Shown here: positions 1 to 10,548 of the stretch, one piece after another
Numbering within the stretch: position 1 is the first letter of the stretch
How the letters are laid out: each line of letters starts with the position of its first letter
Source: Amblyomma americanum
Lineage: Eukaryota > Arthropoda > Arachnida > Ixodida > Ixodidae
Length of the DNA: 64,000 bases
NCBI RefSeq assembly: GCF_052857255.1
Contig: NC_135504.1
Coordinates: 144,300,121 to 144,364,120 of the forward strand
Direction of reading: 5' to 3'
The notes under the pieces: model-generated
Databases searched by the model: none
The model's input: only the letters and a program-made list of their open reading frames with translations
Told to the model about the DNA's origin: nothing
Program-made: the position numbers and the translations under genes

Positions 1-55
1 CTAAAACGATGTATCCCGTTGTTTTGAGCCGGAATACAAGTTTTCGTGCAGTTCT

Positions 56-82
56 GAGAGAAAAAGTTTACACCTTTCTCTC
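56..82. other. Inverted repeat inside the monomer (8-bp arms, 11-bp loop)
   Basis: GAGAGAAA at 56-63 and TTTCTCTC at 75-82 are perfect reverse complements around AAGTTTACACC. This is the first instance; the same dyad lies in most monomers with canonical TTTCTCTCG. Variants with TTTATCTCG, TTTCCCTCG or TTTCTCGTC break or shorten it. A role as a protein site or hairpin is speculative. Confidence 0.7.
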
Positions 83-88
83 GTCTAC

Positions 89-98
89 TCTTCGAAGA
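89..98. other. 10-bp palindrome TCTTCGAAGA at monomer position 89-98
   Basis: Perfect palindrome in CGAAGAC-type monomers. The same ten positions form a different perfect palindrome in other monomers (TCGTCGACGA at 770-779; TCCTCGAGGA at 13917-13926). The commonest form, TCTTCGACGA, has a mismatched pair. Confidence 0.75.
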
Positions 99-137
99 CT
101 TGTAAAATCGATGCTCGTGAATCTTGCTAGTTTCGAT

Positions 138-1232
138 CTAAAACGATGTATCCCGTTGTTTTGAGCCGGAATACAAGTTTTCGTGCTGTTCTGAGAGAAA
201 ACGTTTACACCTTTCTCGTCTACTCTTCGACGACTTGTAAAATCGATGCTCGTGAATCATGCTAGTTTCGACCTAAAACGATGTATCCCGTTGTTTTGAG
301 CCGGAATACAAGTTTTCGTGCAGTTCTGAGAGAAAAAGTTTACACCTTTCTCTCGTCTACTCCTCGAGAACTTGTAAAATCGATGCTGGTGAATCTTGCT
401 AGTTTCGATCTAAAACGATGAATCCCGTTGTTTTGAGCCGGAATACAAGTTTTCGCGCAGTTCTGAGAGAAAAAGTTTACACCTTTCTCTCGTCTACTCT
501 TCGACGACTTGCAAAATCGATGCTCGTGAATCTTGCTAGTTTCGATCTAAAACGTTGTATTCCGTTGTTTCGAGCCGGAATTCAAGTTTTCGTGCAGTTC
601 TGAGAGAAAAAATTTACACCTTTCTGTCGTCTACTCTTCGACAACTTGTAAAATCGATGCTCGTGAACCTTGCTAGTTTCGATCTAAAACGATGTATTCC
701 TCTGTTTTGAGCGAATACAAGTTTTCGCTCAGTTCTGAGAGAAAAAGTTTACACCGTTCTCTCGTCTACTCGTCGACGACTTGTAAACAAATCGATGCTC
801 GTGAATCTTGCTAGTTTCAATCTAAAATGATGTATCCCGTTGTTTTGAGCCGGAATACAAGTTTTCGCGCAGTTCTGAGAGAAAAAGTTTACACCTTTCT
901 CTCGTCTACTCTTCGAAGACTTGTAAAATCGATGCCCGTGAATCTTGCTAGTTTCGATCTAAAACGATGTATCTCGTTGTATTGAGCCGTAATACAAGTT
1001 TTCGCGCAGTTCTGAGAGAAACAGTTTACACCTTTATCTCGTCTACTCTTCGAAGACTTGAAAAATCGATGCTCTTGAATCTTGCTAGTTTCGATCTAAA
1101 ACGATGTATCTCGTTGTTTTGAGCCGTAATACAAGTTTTCGCGCAGTTCTGAGAGAAACAGTTTACACCTTTATCTCGTCTACTCATCGACGACTTGTAA
1201 AATCGATGCCCGTGAATCTTGCTAGTTTCGAT
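138..1232 (+). repeat. HOR A copy 1 (8 monomers, 1095 bp)
   Basis: Eight distinguishable monomers in a fixed order. m1 has GTGCTG and a 2-bp deletion in TTTCTCGTC. m2 has GACCTAAAACG, CTCCTCGAGAAC and CTGGTG. m3 has GATGAATCCC and TTGCAAAATC. m4 has CGTTGTATTCC, TTTCGAGCC, GAATTC and GAACC. m5 has ATTCCTCTG, GAGCGAATAC, CGTCGACGAC and GTAAACAAATCG. m6 has CAATCTAAAATGATG and GCCCG. m7 has TATCTCGTTGTATTG, GTAATAC, GAAACAG and CTCTTG. m8 has TATCTCG, GTAATAC and CATCGACGAC. The order repeats exactly 1095 bp later (8 x 137 minus 1). Confidence 0.93.
770..779. other. 10-bp palindrome TCGTCGACGA (HOR A m5)
   Basis: Same monomer position as 89-98 after allowing for the 2-bp deletion in this unit. 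Contains a SalI site (GTCGAC). It recurs with the +3 GTAAACAAATCG insertion wherever this monomer type appears, including HORs B, D, E and H. Confidence 0.8.
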
Positions 1233-1675
1233 CTAAAACGATGTATCCCGTTGTTTTGAGCCGGAATACAAGTTTTCGTGCTGTTCTGAGAGAAAACGTT
1301 TACACCTTTCTCGTCTACTCTTCGACGACTTGTAAAATCGATGCTCGTGAATCATGCTAGTTTCGACCTAAAACGATGTATCCCGTTGTTTTGAGCCGGA
1401 ATACAAGTTTTCGTGCAGTTCTGAGAGAAAAAGTTTACACCTTTCTCTCGTCTACTCCTCGAGAACTTGTAAAATCGATGCTGGTGAATCTTGCTAGTTT
1501 CGATCTAAAACGATGAATCCCGTTGTTTTGAGCCGGAATACAAGTTTTCGCGCAGTTCTGAGAGAAAAAGTTTACACCTTTCTCTCGTCTACTCTTCGAC
1601 GACTTGCAAAATCGATGCTCGTGAATCTTGCTAGTTTCGATCTAAAACGTTGTATTCCGTTGTTTCGAGCCGGAA
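1233..1675 (+). repeat. HOR A copy 2, truncated after about 3.2 monomers
   Basis: Copies m1, m2, m3 and the start of m4 of HOR A in register with copy 1 (offset 1095). It stops inside m4: the GTTGTATTCC and TTTCGAGCC marks are present at 1651-1672, but the next diagnostic base reads GAATAC rather than GAATTC, and the rest belongs to another monomer type. The break lies at about 1660-1676. Confidence 0.85.
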
Positions 1676-1778
1676 TACAAGTTTTCGCGAAGTTCTGAGA
1701 GAAAAAATTTACACCTTTCTCTCGTCTACTCTTCGACGACTTGTTAAATCGATGCTCGTGAATCTTGCTAGTTTCGAT
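1642..1778 (+). repeat. Chimeric monomer at the edge of HOR A copy 2
   Basis: A 137-bp unit whose first third is HOR A m4 (CGTTGTATTCC, TTTCGAGCC) and whose remainder is the monomer found at 5883-6019 in HOR B (CGCGAAG, AAAAAATTT, TTGTTAAATCG). Monomer register is preserved, as expected of homologous unequal exchange inside the unit. Confidence 0.8.
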
Positions 1779-2050
1779 CTAAAACGATGTATCCCTTTTT
1801 TGAGCCGGTATACAAGTTTTCGCGCAGTTCTGAGAAAAAAAATTTACACCTTTCCCTCGTGTACTCATCGACGACTTGTAAAAGCGATGCTCGTGAATCT
1901 TGCCAGTTTCGATCTAAAACGATGTATCCCGTTGTTTTGAGCCGGAATACAAGTTTTCGTGCAGTTCTGAGAGAAAAAGTTTACACCTTTCTCTCGTCTA
2001 CTCTTCGAAGACTTGTAAAATCGATGCTCGTGAATCTTGCTAGTTTCGAT
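1779..2050 (+). repeat. Two linker monomers, including a T-tract variant
   Basis: 1779-1913 is a 135-bp monomer in which CCCGTTGTTTTGAG is replaced by CCC, six T and GAG, with GGTATAC and TTTCCCTCGTGTAC. The same type, with seven T, occurs in HOR B (from about 6020 and 9174). 1914-2050 is a canonical unit leading into the next HOR A copy. Confidence 0.85.
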
Positions 2051-3145
2051 CTAAAACGATGTATCCCGTTGTTTTGAGCCGGAATACAAGTTTTCGTGCT
2101 GTTCTGAGAGAAAACGTTTACACCTTTCTCGTCTACTCTTCGACGACTTGTAAAATCGATGCTCGTGAATCATGCTAGTTTCGACCTAAAACGATGTATC
2201 CCGTTGTTTTGAGCCGGAATACAAGTTTTCGTGCAGTTCTGAGAGAAAAAGTTTACACCTTTCTCTCGTCTACTCCTCGAGAACTTGTAAAATCGATGCT
2301 GGTGAATCTTGCTAGTTTCGATCTAAAACGATGAATCCCGTTGTTTTGAGCCGGAATACAAGTTTTCGCGCAGTTCTGAGAGAAAAAGTTTACACCTTTC
2401 TCTCGTCTACTCTTCGACGACTTGCAAAATCGATGCTCGTGAATCTTGCTAGTTTCGATCTAAAACGTTGTATTCCGTTGTTTCGAGCCGGAATTCAAGT
2501 TTTCGTGCAGTTCTGAGAGAAAAAATTTACACCTTTCTGTCGTCTACTCTTCGACAACTTGTAAAATCGATGCTCGTGAACCTTGCTAGTTTCGATCTAA
2601 AACGATGTATTCCTCTGTTTTGAGCGAATACAAGTTTTCGCTCAGTTCTGAGAGAAAAAGTTTACACCGTTCTCTCGTCTACTCGTCGACGACTTGTAAA
2701 CAAATCGATGCTCGTGAATCTTGCTAGTTTCAATCTAAAATGATGTATCCCGTTGTTTTGAGCCGGAATACAAGTTTTCGCGCAGTTCTGAGAGAAAAAG
2801 TTTACACCTTTCTCTCGTCTACTCTTCGAAGACTTGTAAAATCGATGCCCGTGAATCTTGCTAGTTTCGATCTAAAACGATGTATCTCGTTGTATTGAGC
2901 CGTAATACAAGTTTTCGCGCAGTTCTGAGAGAAACAGTTTACACCTTTATCTCGTCTACTCTTCGAAGACTTGAAAAATCGATGCTCTTGAATCTTGCTA
3001 GTTTCGATCTAAAACGATGTATCTCGTTGTTTTGAGCCGTAATACAAGTTTTCGCGCAGTTCTGAGAGAAACAGTTTACACCTTTATCTCGTCTACTCAT
3101 CGACGACTTGTAAAATCGATGCCCGTGAATCTTGCTAGTTTCGAT
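2051..3145 (+). repeat. HOR A copy 3 (8 monomers, 1095 bp)
   Basis: Same eight-monomer order as 138-1232, offset 1913 bp, and close to identical by eye, including CGACAAC in m4. It is directly followed by copy 4 with no spacer. Confidence 0.93.
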
Positions 3146-4240
3146 CTAAAACGATGTATCCCGTTGTTTTGAGCCGGAATACAAGTTTTCGTGCTGTTCT
3201 GAGAGAAAACGTTTACACCTTTCTCGTCTACTCTTCGACGACTTGTAAAATCGATGCTCGTGAATCATGCTAGTTTCGACCTAAAACGATGTATCCCGTT
3301 GTTTTGAGCCGGAATACAAGTTTTCGTGCAGTTCTGAGAGAAAAAGTTTACACCTTTCTCTCGTCTACTCCTCGAGAACTTGTAAAATCGATGCTGGTGA
3401 ATCTTGCTAGTTTCGATCTAAAACGATGAATCCCGTTGTTTTGAGCCGGAATACAAGTTTTCGCGCAGTTCTGAGAGAAAAAGTTTACACCTTTCTCTCG
3501 TCTACTCTTCGACGACTTGCAAAATCGATGCTCGTGAATCTTGCTAGTTTCGATCTAAAACGTTGTATTCCGTTGTTTCGAGCCGGAATTCAAGTTTTCG
3601 TGCAGTTCTGAGAGAAAAAATTTACACCTTTCTGTCGTCTACTCTTCGACGACTTGTAAAATCGATGCTCGTGAACCTTGCTAGTTTCGATCTAAAACGA
3701 TGTATTCCTCTGTTTTGAGCGAATACAAGTTTTCGCTCAGTTCTGAGAGAAAAAGTTTACACCGTTCTCTCGTCTACTCGTCGACGACTTGTAAACAAAT
3801 CGATGCTCGTGAATCTTGCTAGTTTCAATCTAAAATGATGTATCCCGTTGTTTTGAGCCGGAATACAAGTTTTCGCGCAGTTCTGAGAGAAAAAGTTTAC
3901 ACCTTTCTCTCGTCTACTCTTCGAAGACTTGTAAAATCGATGCCCGTGAATCTTGCTAGTTTCGATCTAAAACGATGTATCTCGTTGTATTGAGCCGTAA
4001 TACAAGTTTTCGCGCAGTTCTGAGAGAAACAGTTTACACCTTTATCTCGTCTACTCTTCGAAGACTTGAAAAATCGATGCTCTTGAATCTTGCTAGTTTC
4101 GATCTAAAACGATGTATCTCGTTGTTTTGAGCCGTAATACAAGTTTTCGCGCAGTTCTGAGAGAAACAGTTTACACCTTTATCTCGTCTACTCATCGACG
4201 ACTTGTAAAATCGATGCCCGTGAATCTTGCTAGTTTCGAT
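3146..4240 (+). repeat. HOR A copy 4 (8 monomers, 1095 bp)
   Basis: Same order as copy 3, offset 1095. One visible private difference is CGACGAC instead of CGACAAC in m4, near 3650. The next monomer (4241) has ATTCCGCTG and starts HOR B, so the A-to-B boundary falls at a monomer edge. Confidence 0.93.
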
Positions 4241-7200
4241 CTAAAACGATGTATTCCGCTGTTTTGAGCCGGAATACTTGTTTTCGCTCAGTTCTGAGAG
4301 AAAAAGTTTACACCTTTCTCTCGTCTACTATTCGACGACTTGTAAAATCGATGCTCGTGAATCATGCTAGTTTCGACCTAAAACGATGTATCCCGTTGTT
4401 TTGAGCCGGAATACAAGTTTTCGTGCAGTTCTGAGAGAAAAAGTTTACACCTTTCTCTCGTCTACTCTTCGAGGACTTGTAAAATCGATGCTCGTGAATC
4501 TTGCTAGTTTCGATCTAAAACGATGAATCCCGTTGTTTTGAGCCGGAATACAAGTTTTCGCGCAGTTCTCAGAGAAAAAGTTTACACCTTTCTCTCGTCT
4601 ACTCTTCGACGACTTGTAAAATCGATGCTCGTGAATCTTGCTAGTTTCGATCTAAAACGATGTATTCCGTTGTTTTGAGCCGGAATTCAAGTTTTCGTGC
4701 AGTTCTGAGAGAAAAAATTTACACCTTTCTCTCGTTTACTCTTCGACGAGTTGTAAAATCGATGCTCGTGAATCTTGCTAGTTTCGATCTGAAACGATGA
4801 ATCCCGTTGCTTTGAGCCGGAATACAAGTTTTCGCGCAGTTCTGAGAGAAAAAGTTTACACCTTTCTCTCGTCTACTCTTCGACGACTTGTAAAATCGAT
4901 GCTCGTGAATCTTGCTAGTTTCGATCTAAAACGATGTATTCCGTTGTTTTGATCCGGAATTCAAGTTTTCGTGCAGTTCTGAGAGAAAAAATTTACACCT
5001 TTCTCTCGTTTACTCTTCGACGAGTTGTAAAATCGATGCTCGTGAATCTTGCTAGTTTCGATCTAAAACGATGTATTTCGTTGTTTTGAGCCGGAATACA
5101 AGTTTTCGCGCAGTTCTGAGAGAAAAAGTTTCACCTTTCTCTCGTCTACTCTCCGACGACTTGTAGAATCGATGCTCGTAAATTTTGCTAGTTTCGATCT
5201 AAAACGATGTATTCCGCTGTTTTGAGAAGGAATACAAGTTTTCGCTCAGTTCTGAGAGAAAAAGTTTACACCTTTCTCTCGTCTACTATTCGACGACTTG
5301 TAAAATCGATGCTCGTGAATCATGCTAGTTTCGATCTAAAACGATGTATTCCGTTGTTTTGAGCCGGAATTCAAGTTTTCGTGCAGTTCTGAGAGAAAAA
5401 ATTTACACCTTTCTCTCGTTTACTCTTCGACGAGTTGTAAAATCGATGCTCGTGAATCTTGCTAGTTTCGATCTGAAACGATGAATCCCGTTGCTTTGAG
5501 CCGGAATACAAGTTTTCGCGCAGTTCTGAGAGAAAAAGTTTACACCTTTCTCTCGTCTACTCTTCGACGACTTGTAAAATCGATGCTCGTGAATCTTGCT
5601 AGTTTCAATCTAAAACGATGTATTCCGTTGTTTTGAGCCGGAATTCAAGTTTTCGTGCAGTTCTGAGAGAAAAAATTTACACCTTTCTCTCGTTTACTCT
5701 TCGACGAGTTGTAAAATCGATGCTCGTGAATCTTGCTAGTTTCGATCTGAAACGATGAATCCCGTTGCTTTGAGCCGGAATACAAGTTTTCGCGCAGTTC
5801 TGAGAGAAAAAGTTTACACCTTTCTCTCTCTACTCTTCGACGACTTGTAAAATCGATGCTCGTGAATCTTGCTAGTTTTGATCTAAAACGATGTATCCCG
5901 TTGTTTTGAGCCGGAATACAAGTTTTCGCGAAGTTCTGAGAGAAAAAATTTACACCTTTCTCTCGTCTACTCTTCGACGACTTGTTAAATCGATGCTCAT
6001 GAATCTTGCTAGTTTCGATCTAAAACGATGTATCCCTTTTTTTGAGCCGGTATACAAGTTTTCGCGCAGTTCTGAGAAAAAAAATTTACACCTTTCCCTC
6101 GTGTACTCATCGACGACTTGTAAAAGCGATGCTCGTGAATCTTGCTAGTTTCGATCTAAAACGATGTATCCCGTTGTTTTGAGCCGGAATACAAGTTTTC
6201 GTGCAGTTCTGAGAGAAAAAGTTTACACCTTTCTCTCGTCTACTCGTCGACGACTTGTAAACAAATCGATGCTCGTGAATCTTGCTAGTTTCAATCTAAA
6301 ATGATGTATCCCGTTGTTTTGAGCCGGAATACAAGTTTTCGCGCAGTTCTGAGAGAAAAAGTTTACACCTTTCTCTCGTCTACTCTTCGAAGACTTGTAA
6401 AATCGATGCTGGTGAATCTTGCTAGTTTCGATCTAAAACGATGAATCCCGTTGTTTTGAGCCGGAATACAAGTTTTCGCGCAGTTCTGAGAGAAAAAGTT
6501 TACACCTTTCTCTCGTCTACTCTTCGACGACTTGCAAAATCGATGCTCCTGAATCTTGCTAGTTTCGATCTAAAACGTTGTATTCCGTTGTTTCGAGCCG
6601 GAATTCAAGTTTTCGTGCAGTTCTGAGAGAAAAAATTTACACCTTTCTGTCGTCTACTCTTCGACGACTTGTAAAATCGATGCTCGTGAACCTTGCTAGT
6701 TTCGATCTAAAACGATGTATTCCTCTGTTTTGAGCCGGAATACAAGTTTTCGCTCAGTTCTGAGAGAAAAAGTTTACACCGTTCTCTCGTCTACTCGTCG
6801 ACGACTTGTAAACAAATCGATGCTCGTGAATCTTGCTAGTTTCAATCTAAAATGATGTATCCCGTTGTTTTGAGCCGGAATACAAGTTTTCGCGCAGTTC
6901 TGAGAGAAAAAGTTTACACCTTTCTCTCGTCTACTCTTCGAAGACTTGTAAAATCGATGCCCGTGAATCTTGCTAGTTTCGATCTAAAACGATGTATCTC
7001 GTTGTATTGAGCCGTAATACAAGTTTTCGCGCAGTTCTGAGAGAAACAGTTTACACCTTTATCTCGTCTACTCTTCGAAGACTTGAAAAATCGATGCTCT
7101 TGAATCTTGCTAGTTTCGATCTAAAACGATGTATCCCGTTGTTTTGAGCCGTAATACAAGTTTTCGCGCAGTTCTGAGAGAAACAGTTTACACCTTTATC

Positions 7201-7394
7201 TCGTCTACTCATCGACGACTTGTAAAAGCGATGCTCGTGAATCTTGCTAGTTTCGATCTAAAACGATGTATCCCGTTGTTTTGAGCCGGAATACAAGTTT
7301 TCGTGCAGTTCTGAGAGAAAAAGTTTACACCTTTCTCTCGTCTACTCTTCGACGACTTGTAAAATCGATGCCCGTGAATCTTGCTAGTTTCGAT
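4241..7394 (+). repeat. HOR B copy 1 (23 monomers, 3154 bp)
   Basis: Starts at the monomer with GTATTCCGCTG and CGCTCAG, followed by GACCTAAAACG, TTCGAGGAC, the TTCTCAGAG variant, alternating EcoRI-type (GGAATTC) and CTGAAACGATGAATCCC monomers, the GTTTCACC (-1) monomer, the T-tract pair at about 5883-6155, and a block derived from HOR A at 6433-7257. The whole order recurs 3154 bp downstream. Private marks include AATACTTG near 4270 (AATACATG in the later copies). Confidence 0.92.
6433..7257 (+). repeat. HOR A m3-m8 embedded in HOR B copy 1
   Basis: The six monomers reproduce HOR A m3 to m8 in order: GATGAATCCC with TTGCAAAATC, CGTTGTATTCC with TTTCGAGCC, ATTCCTCTG, CAATCTAAAATGATG, TATCTCGTTGTATTG, then a GTAATAC unit. 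It differs from 410-1232 by a full GAGCCGGAATAC in m5 (+2 bp), GCTCCTG in m3, and a TATCCCG / AAAGCG last unit. B therefore arose after A existed, or the two exchanged this segment. Confidence 0.85.
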
Positions 7395-10300
7395 CTAAAA
7401 CGATGTATTCCGCTGTTTTGAGCCGGAATACATGTTTTCGCTCAGTTCTGAGAGAAAAAGTTTACACCTTTCTCTCGTCTACTATTCGACGACTTGTAAA
7501 ATCGATGCTCGTGAATCATGCTAGTTTCGACCTAAAACGATGTATCCCGTTGTTTTGAGCCGGAATACAAGTTTTCGTGCAGTTCTGAGAGAAAAAGTTT
7601 ACACCTTTCTCTCGTCTACTCTTCGAGGACTTGTAAAATCGATGCTCGTGAATCTTGCTAGTTTCGATCTAAAACGATGAATCCAGTTGTTTTGAGCCGG
7701 AATACAAGTTTTCGCGCAGTTCTCAGAGAAAAAGTTTACACCTTTCTCTCGTCTACTCTTCGACGACTTGTAAAATCGATGCTCGTGAATCTTGCTAGTT
7801 TCGATCTAAAACGATGTATTCCGTTGTTTTGAGCCGGAATTCAAGTTTTCGTGCAGTTCTGAGAGAAAAAATTTACACCTTTCTCTCGTTTACTCTTCGA
7901 CGAGTTGTAAAATCGATGCTCGTGAATCTTGCTAGTTTCGATCTGAAACGATGAATCCCGTTGCTTTGAGCCGGAATACAAGTTTTCGCGCAGTTCTGAG
8001 AGAAAAAGTTTACACCTTTCTCTCGTCTACTCTTCGACGACTTGTAAAATCGATGCTCGTGAATCTTGCTAGTTTCGATCTAAAACGATGTATTCCGTTG
8101 TTTTGATCCGGAATTCAAGTTTTCGTGCAGTTCTGAGAGAAAAAATTTACACCTTTCTCTCGTTTACTCTTCGACGAGTTGTAAAATCGATGCTCGTGAA
8201 TCTTGCTAGTTTCGATCTAAAACGATGTATTTCGTTGTTTTGAGCCGGAATACAAGTTTTCGCGCAGTTCTGAGAGAAAAAGTTTCACCTTTCTCTCGTC
8301 TACTCTCCGACGACTTGTAGAATCGATGCTCGTAAATTTTGCTAGTTTCGATCTAAAACGATGTATTCCGCTGTTTTGAGAAGGAATACAAGTTTTCGCT
8401 CAGTTCTGAGAGAAAAAGTTTACACCTTTCTCTCGTCTACTATTCGACGACTTGTAAAATCGATGCTCGTGAATCATGCTAGTTTCGATCTAAAACGATG
8501 TATTCCGTTGTTTTGAGCCGGAATTCAAGTTTTCGTGCAGTTCTGAGAGAAAAAATTTACACCTTTCTCTCGTTTACTCTTCGACGAGTTGTAAAATCGA
8601 TGCTCGTGAATCTTGCTAGTTTCGATCTGAAACGATGAATCCCGTTGCTTTGAGCCGGAATACAAGTTTTCGCGCAGTTCTGAGAGAAAAAGTTTACACC
8701 TTTCTCTCGTCTACTCTTCGACGACTTGTAAAATCGATGCTCGTGAATCTTGCTAGTTTCAATCTAAAACGATGTATTCCGTTGTTTTGAGCCGGAATTC
8801 AAGTTTTCGTGCAGTTCTGAGAGAAAAAATTTACACCTTTCTCTCGTTTACTCTTCGACGAGTTGTAAAATCGATGCTCGTGAATCTTGCTAGTTTCGAT
8901 CTGAAACGATGAATCCCGTTGCTTTGAGCCGGAATACAAGTTTTCGCGCAGTTCTGAGAGAAAAAGTTTACACCTTTCTCTCTCTACTCTTCGACGACTT
9001 GTAAAATCGATGCTCGTGAATCTTGCTAGTTTTGATCTAAAACGATGTATCCCGTTGTTTTGAGCCGGAATACAAGTTTTCGCGAAGTTCTGAGAGAAAA
9101 AATTTACACCTTTCTCTCGTCTACTCTTCGACGACTTGTTAAATCGATGCTCATGAATCTTGCTAGTTTCGATCTAAAACGATGTATCCCTTTTTTTGAG
9201 CCGGTATACAAGTTTTCGCGCAGTTCTGAGAAAAAAAATTTACACCTTTCCCTCGTGTACTCATCGACGACTTGTAAAAGCGATGCTCGTGAATCTTGCT
9301 AGTTTCGATCTAAAACGATGTATCCCGTTGTTTTGAGCCGGAATACAAGTTTTCGTGCAGTTCTGAGAGAAAAAGTTTACACCTTTCTCTCGTCTACTCG
9401 TCGACGACTTGTAAACAAATCGATGCTCGTGAATCTTGCTAGTTTCAATCTAAAATGATGTATCCCGTTGTTTTGAGCCGGAATACAAGTTTTCGCGCAG
9501 TTCTGAGAGAAAAAGTTTACACCTTTCTCTCGTCTACTCTTCGAAGACTTGTAAAATCGATGCTGGTGAATCTTGCTAGTTTCGATCTAAAACGATGAAT
9601 CCCGTTGTTTTGAGCCGGAATACAAGTTTTCGCGCAGTTCTGAGAGAAAAAGTTTACACCTTTCTCTCGTCTACTCTTCGACGACTTGCAAAATCGATGC
9701 TCCTGAATCTTGCTAGTTTCGATCTAAAACGTTGTATTCCGTTGTTTCGAGCCGGAATTCAAGTTTTCGTGCAGTTCTGAGAGAAAAAATTTACACCTTT
9801 CTGTCGTCTACTCTTCGACGACTTGTAAAATCGATGCTCGTGAACCTTGCTAGTTTCGATCTAAAACGATGTATTCCTCTGTTTTGAGCCGGAATACAAG
9901 TTTTCGCTCAGTTCTGAGAGAAAAAGTTTACACCGTTCTCTCGTCTACTCGTCGACGACTTGTAAACAAATCGATGCTCGTGAATCTTGCTAGTTTCAAT
10001 CTAAAATGATGTATCCCGTTGTTTTGAGCCGGAATACAAGTTTTCGCGCAGTTCTGAGAGAAAAAGTTTACACCTTTCTCTCGTCTACTCTTCGAAGACT
10101 TGTAAAATCGATGCCCGTGAATCTTGCTAGTTTCGATCTAAAACGATGTATCTCGTTGTATTGAGCCGTAATACAAGTTTTCGCGCAGTTCTGAGAGAAA
10201 CAGTTTACACCTTTATCTCGTCTACTCTTCGAAGACTTGAAAAATCGATGCTCTTGAATCTTGCTAGTTTCGATCTAAAACGATGTATCCCGTTGTTTTG

Positions 10301-10548
10301 AGCCGTAATACAAGTTTTCGCGCAGTTCTGAGAGAAACAGTTTACACCTTTATCTCGTCTACTCATCGACGACTTGTAAAAGCGATGCTCGTGAATCTTG
10401 CTAGTTTCGATCTAAAACGATGTATCCCGTTGTTTTGAGCCGGAATACAAGTTTTCGTGCAGTTCTGAGAGAAAAAGTTTACACCTTTCTCTCGTCTACT
10501 CTTCGACGACTTGTAAAATCGATGCCCGTGAATCTTGCTAGTTTCGAT
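7395..10548 (+). repeat. HOR B copy 2 (23 monomers, 3154 bp)
   Basis: Monomer-by-monomer copy of 4241-7394, including the embedded A segment at 9587-10411. It shares AATACATG and GAATCCAGTTG (near 7680) with copy 3 but not copy 1. It shares GTATTTCG (near 8228) and CTCCGACGAC with copy 1 but not copy 3. Confidence 0.92.

Larger units (their letters stand above)
1..137 (+). repeat. Reference satellite monomer (first unit)
   Basis: A full-length 137-bp unit used here as the coordinate frame. It contains 28 C, 27 G and 9 CpG. It is of the GTATCCCG / TCGTGCAG / CGAAGAC type and matches the unit at 1914-2050, which also sits immediately before a copy of HOR A. The window therefore opens at the same register as the A array restarting at 2051. 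Confidence 0.9.

Noticed and set aside
56..82. Rho-independent-type terminator from the GAGAGAAA/TTTCTCTC hairpin
   Set aside because: The stem is AT-rich with an 11-base loop and no downstream T-run, and the context is a eukaryotic satellite with no genes.
131..148. True CENP-B box
   Set aside because: CGGG is missing and the CG is displaced by one base, so it does not meet the consensus; kept only as a weak finding.
418..603. Recurrent 61-97 residue open frames on the + strand, starting ATGAATCCC or ATGTATCCC
   Set aside because: They are translations of the monomer that recur wherever the same monomer pair occurs. 137 is not a multiple of 3, so frames change each unit. No domain, start context or codon signature supports coding.
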